Positions 6,241 through 7,136 of a stretch of DNA of 7,136 nt are shown piece after piece. The stretch spans positions 1 through 7,136 of the forward strand of contig JBGZBP010000056.1 of assembly GCA_041844735.1 (NCBI GenBank), written 5' to 3'. The stretch's first letter is position 1. Each line of letters begins with the position of its first letter. Made by a program: the position numbers and the translations under genes. The notes beneath the pieces are model-generated. The model did not search any database and was not told the DNA's origin. It worked only from the letters and a program-made list of their open reading frames with translations. Source of the DNA: CAJPNN01 sp041844735 (GTDB lineage Bacteria; Bacillota; Clostridia; Peptostreptococcales; Anaerovoracaceae).

Positions 6241-6333
6241 CTACCTGAATTCCATTACAGCAATCACGCACCGGATAGCGGACAATACTGTCACCTTCTT
6301 AGCTGAATCCGATTTGAAAACCAGATTATCCAT
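6241..6333 (-). CDS. Possible 30-residue peptide ORF
   Basis: ATG 6333 opens MDNLVFKSDSAKKVTVLSAI RCVIAVMEFR and stops at 6241-6243. Its first bases overlap the TAA (6326-6328) that ends the read-through tail of VirD4, an overlap typical of coupled genes, and AAAGG lies about 12 bases upstream. The following gene's ribosome binding site begins just after the stop. Hydrophobic and basic residues alternate. I recognise no family. Its tight fit between two genes is the main argument that it is real. Confidence 0.4.
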   Translation of the reverse strand: MDNLVFKSDSAKKVTVLSAIRCVIAVMEFR

Positions 6334-6415
6334 GCATAGAATTGCCTTTCAGGTTTGGAGACTGATTTTCACCAAAATAAAAATCATCAGTATTATTATA
6401 ATCAAAACAACCGTT

Positions 6416-6970
6416 CTAATCAACCTCAAACACTTCGTACTCATCGTTTGGATGAAGCACAAGTTTACGGTTCAGATACTTCTCAATATCAAACCAGTTC
6501 TTCTTATCGTAGTCTCAGATGATAATTCGGATGCTTTTTCAGGTCATACTTATAAGAAAGAAATGGTCTTACACTTCTTACCTGAACAATAATTTACTAC
6601 CATCCATAACAGCAAGCTCATCCATGCTCATCGGCTCTTTCCTAAGCTTCTGATAATTCATGTTATAGGATTCCTGCGAGCCTTTGGTATTACCTGTGGT
6701 ATACATATCAATGGTCTCTTTTCCAAGAATTTCGGTAAGATCCTTCAAAGTAGTTTTCTCTGTACCACCAAGGAAAATCTGGAAATTCATATTACCGATA
6801 ATTGTATCAGCGTTATCTTTGTAAATAGCCTTCATCTGAGATTTAGCCTGAAGAGCCAGACAGGCACTTATCTCACGGGATCTGATTGTTGCAATCAGCT
6901 TTTCCATGTTCGGAATCTGTCCGATATTAGCGCACTCATTAACAAGACACCTTACTTAAATCGGCATCAG
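6416..6970 (-). pseudogene. virD4: VirD4/TraG type IV coupling protein, C-terminal fragment with multiple lesions
   Basis: VirD4-type ATPases sit at the inner membrane and hand the relaxase-DNA complex to the type IV secretion channel. Only the last 185 or so codons are here: VRCLVNECANIGQIPN (the Walker B area, usually LLDEFANIG), MEKLIATIRSREISA, QAKSQMKAIYKDNADTIIGN, the LGGTEKTTLKDLTEILGKET block, QVRSVRPFLSYKYDLKKHPN, DYDKKNWFDIEKYL and EVFEVD. Defects are a TAA at 6956-6958, a frameshift near 6587-6590 and another near 6513-6516. The Walker B Asp is read as Asn. TAG at 6416-6418 may be the natural end, or an amber within an acidic tail that stays open to 6326-6328. The sequence stops matching at about 6970, where a plus-strand gene fragment begins, so the N-terminal ATP-binding part is missing. 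Confidence 0.88.
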
Positions 6971-6974
6971 TTAG

Positions 6975-7136
6975 CAGAAACAGGAAGAAAGAAAAAGGAG
7001 AGATAAACACCTTTATGAAAAAGGAGCAGTCTTTGAAAGTATCTTTACTGAAAGTAAAGACTTTACCAAAGATGAATTTTATCAGCTAATCACATTTCCA
7101 AATATAAAAGAAGCAGTCAATCAAAAAATCCTAAAA
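6975..7136 (+). pseudogene. DUF3847-like mobilisation-associated protein fragment, 5' truncated, runs off the window
   Basis: From 6975 the frame is open for 54 codons to the window edge. It reads QKQEERKRRDKHLYEKGAVF, then ESIFTESKDFTKDEFYQL and FPNIKEAVNQ. The basic KRRDKHLYEKGA-FES region followed by an acidic DEFYQL segment resembles DUF3847 proteins, small helical proteins often encoded next to MobA/MobL relaxases and compared to relaxosome accessory factors. It is preceded in frame by TAG (6972-6974) with no start codon or RBS, so its N-terminal coiled part is missing where the sequence joins the VirD4 fragment on the other strand. The family call is from memory and moderate; the C-terminus lies outside the window. 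Confidence 0.5.

Noticed and set aside
6314..6592. Plus-strand 92-codon frame with hydrophobic residues
   Set aside because: Antisense to the VirD4 C-terminus, whose block RSVRPFLSYKYDLKKHPN and DYDKKNWFDIEKYL read on the minus strand.
1..7136. CRISPR array, tRNA or rRNA genes, or a new defence system
   Set aside because: No regularly spaced repeats, cloverleaf or rRNA sequence was seen. The only defence genes (HsdM, AbiEii) are fragments without partners.

Overview
The window looks like a decayed piece of an integrative and conjugative element (Tn1549-like cargo and transfer genes) from a low-GC Firmicute, probably a gut Clostridia lineage such as Lachnospiraceae. The clues are AT-rich DNA, AGGAGG ribosome binding sites, a VirD4 coupling-protein fragment, a Maff2-type small membrane protein and a DUF3847-like mobilisation protein. 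The assignment is from remembered family resemblance; no search was run. Almost every gene reads on the minus strand, so the biological order runs right to left.

Right part (5650-7136): a plus-strand fragment resembling DUF3847 proteins (6975-7136) abuts, head to head, the C-terminal third of a VirD4/TraG gene on the minus strand (6416-6970) that carries a stop and two frameshifts. Next come a 30-codon ORF, an intact 83-residue Asn/Lys-rich ICE protein, two tandem terminators, and a Maff2 gene with a strong ribosome binding site.

Middle (2899-5651): a complete group II intron of 2753 bases sits in the sense orientation inside the Maff2 gene. Both ends are fixed by sequence: GTGCG at the 5' end, a DVI ending in CGCTAT at the 3' end, a 34-nt domain V, and guide sequences (EBS1, EBS2, delta) matching the flanking exons. 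Joining the exons restores the conserved reading NDN-PGA. Its reverse transcriptase/maturase/HNH protein is dead (three stops, two frameshifts), while the small catalytic RNA domains look intact.

Left part (1-2890): a CPBP/CAAX membrane protease gene split by one amber codon, then a graveyard of stitched gene fragments: the N-terminal part of a type I restriction methylase (HsdM) joined in frame to the C-terminal part of an AbiEii nucleotidyltransferase toxin, which runs into a piece resembling a 23S rRNA uracil methyltransferase. The last 600 bases hold small broken reading frames, one of them a short membrane protein.

No new working system is visible. The value of the window is the precise intron/exon reconstruction, the chimeric defence-gene scar, and the remarkably uniform decay, which is either real pseudogenisation of a dead element or a base-accuracy problem in the assembly.
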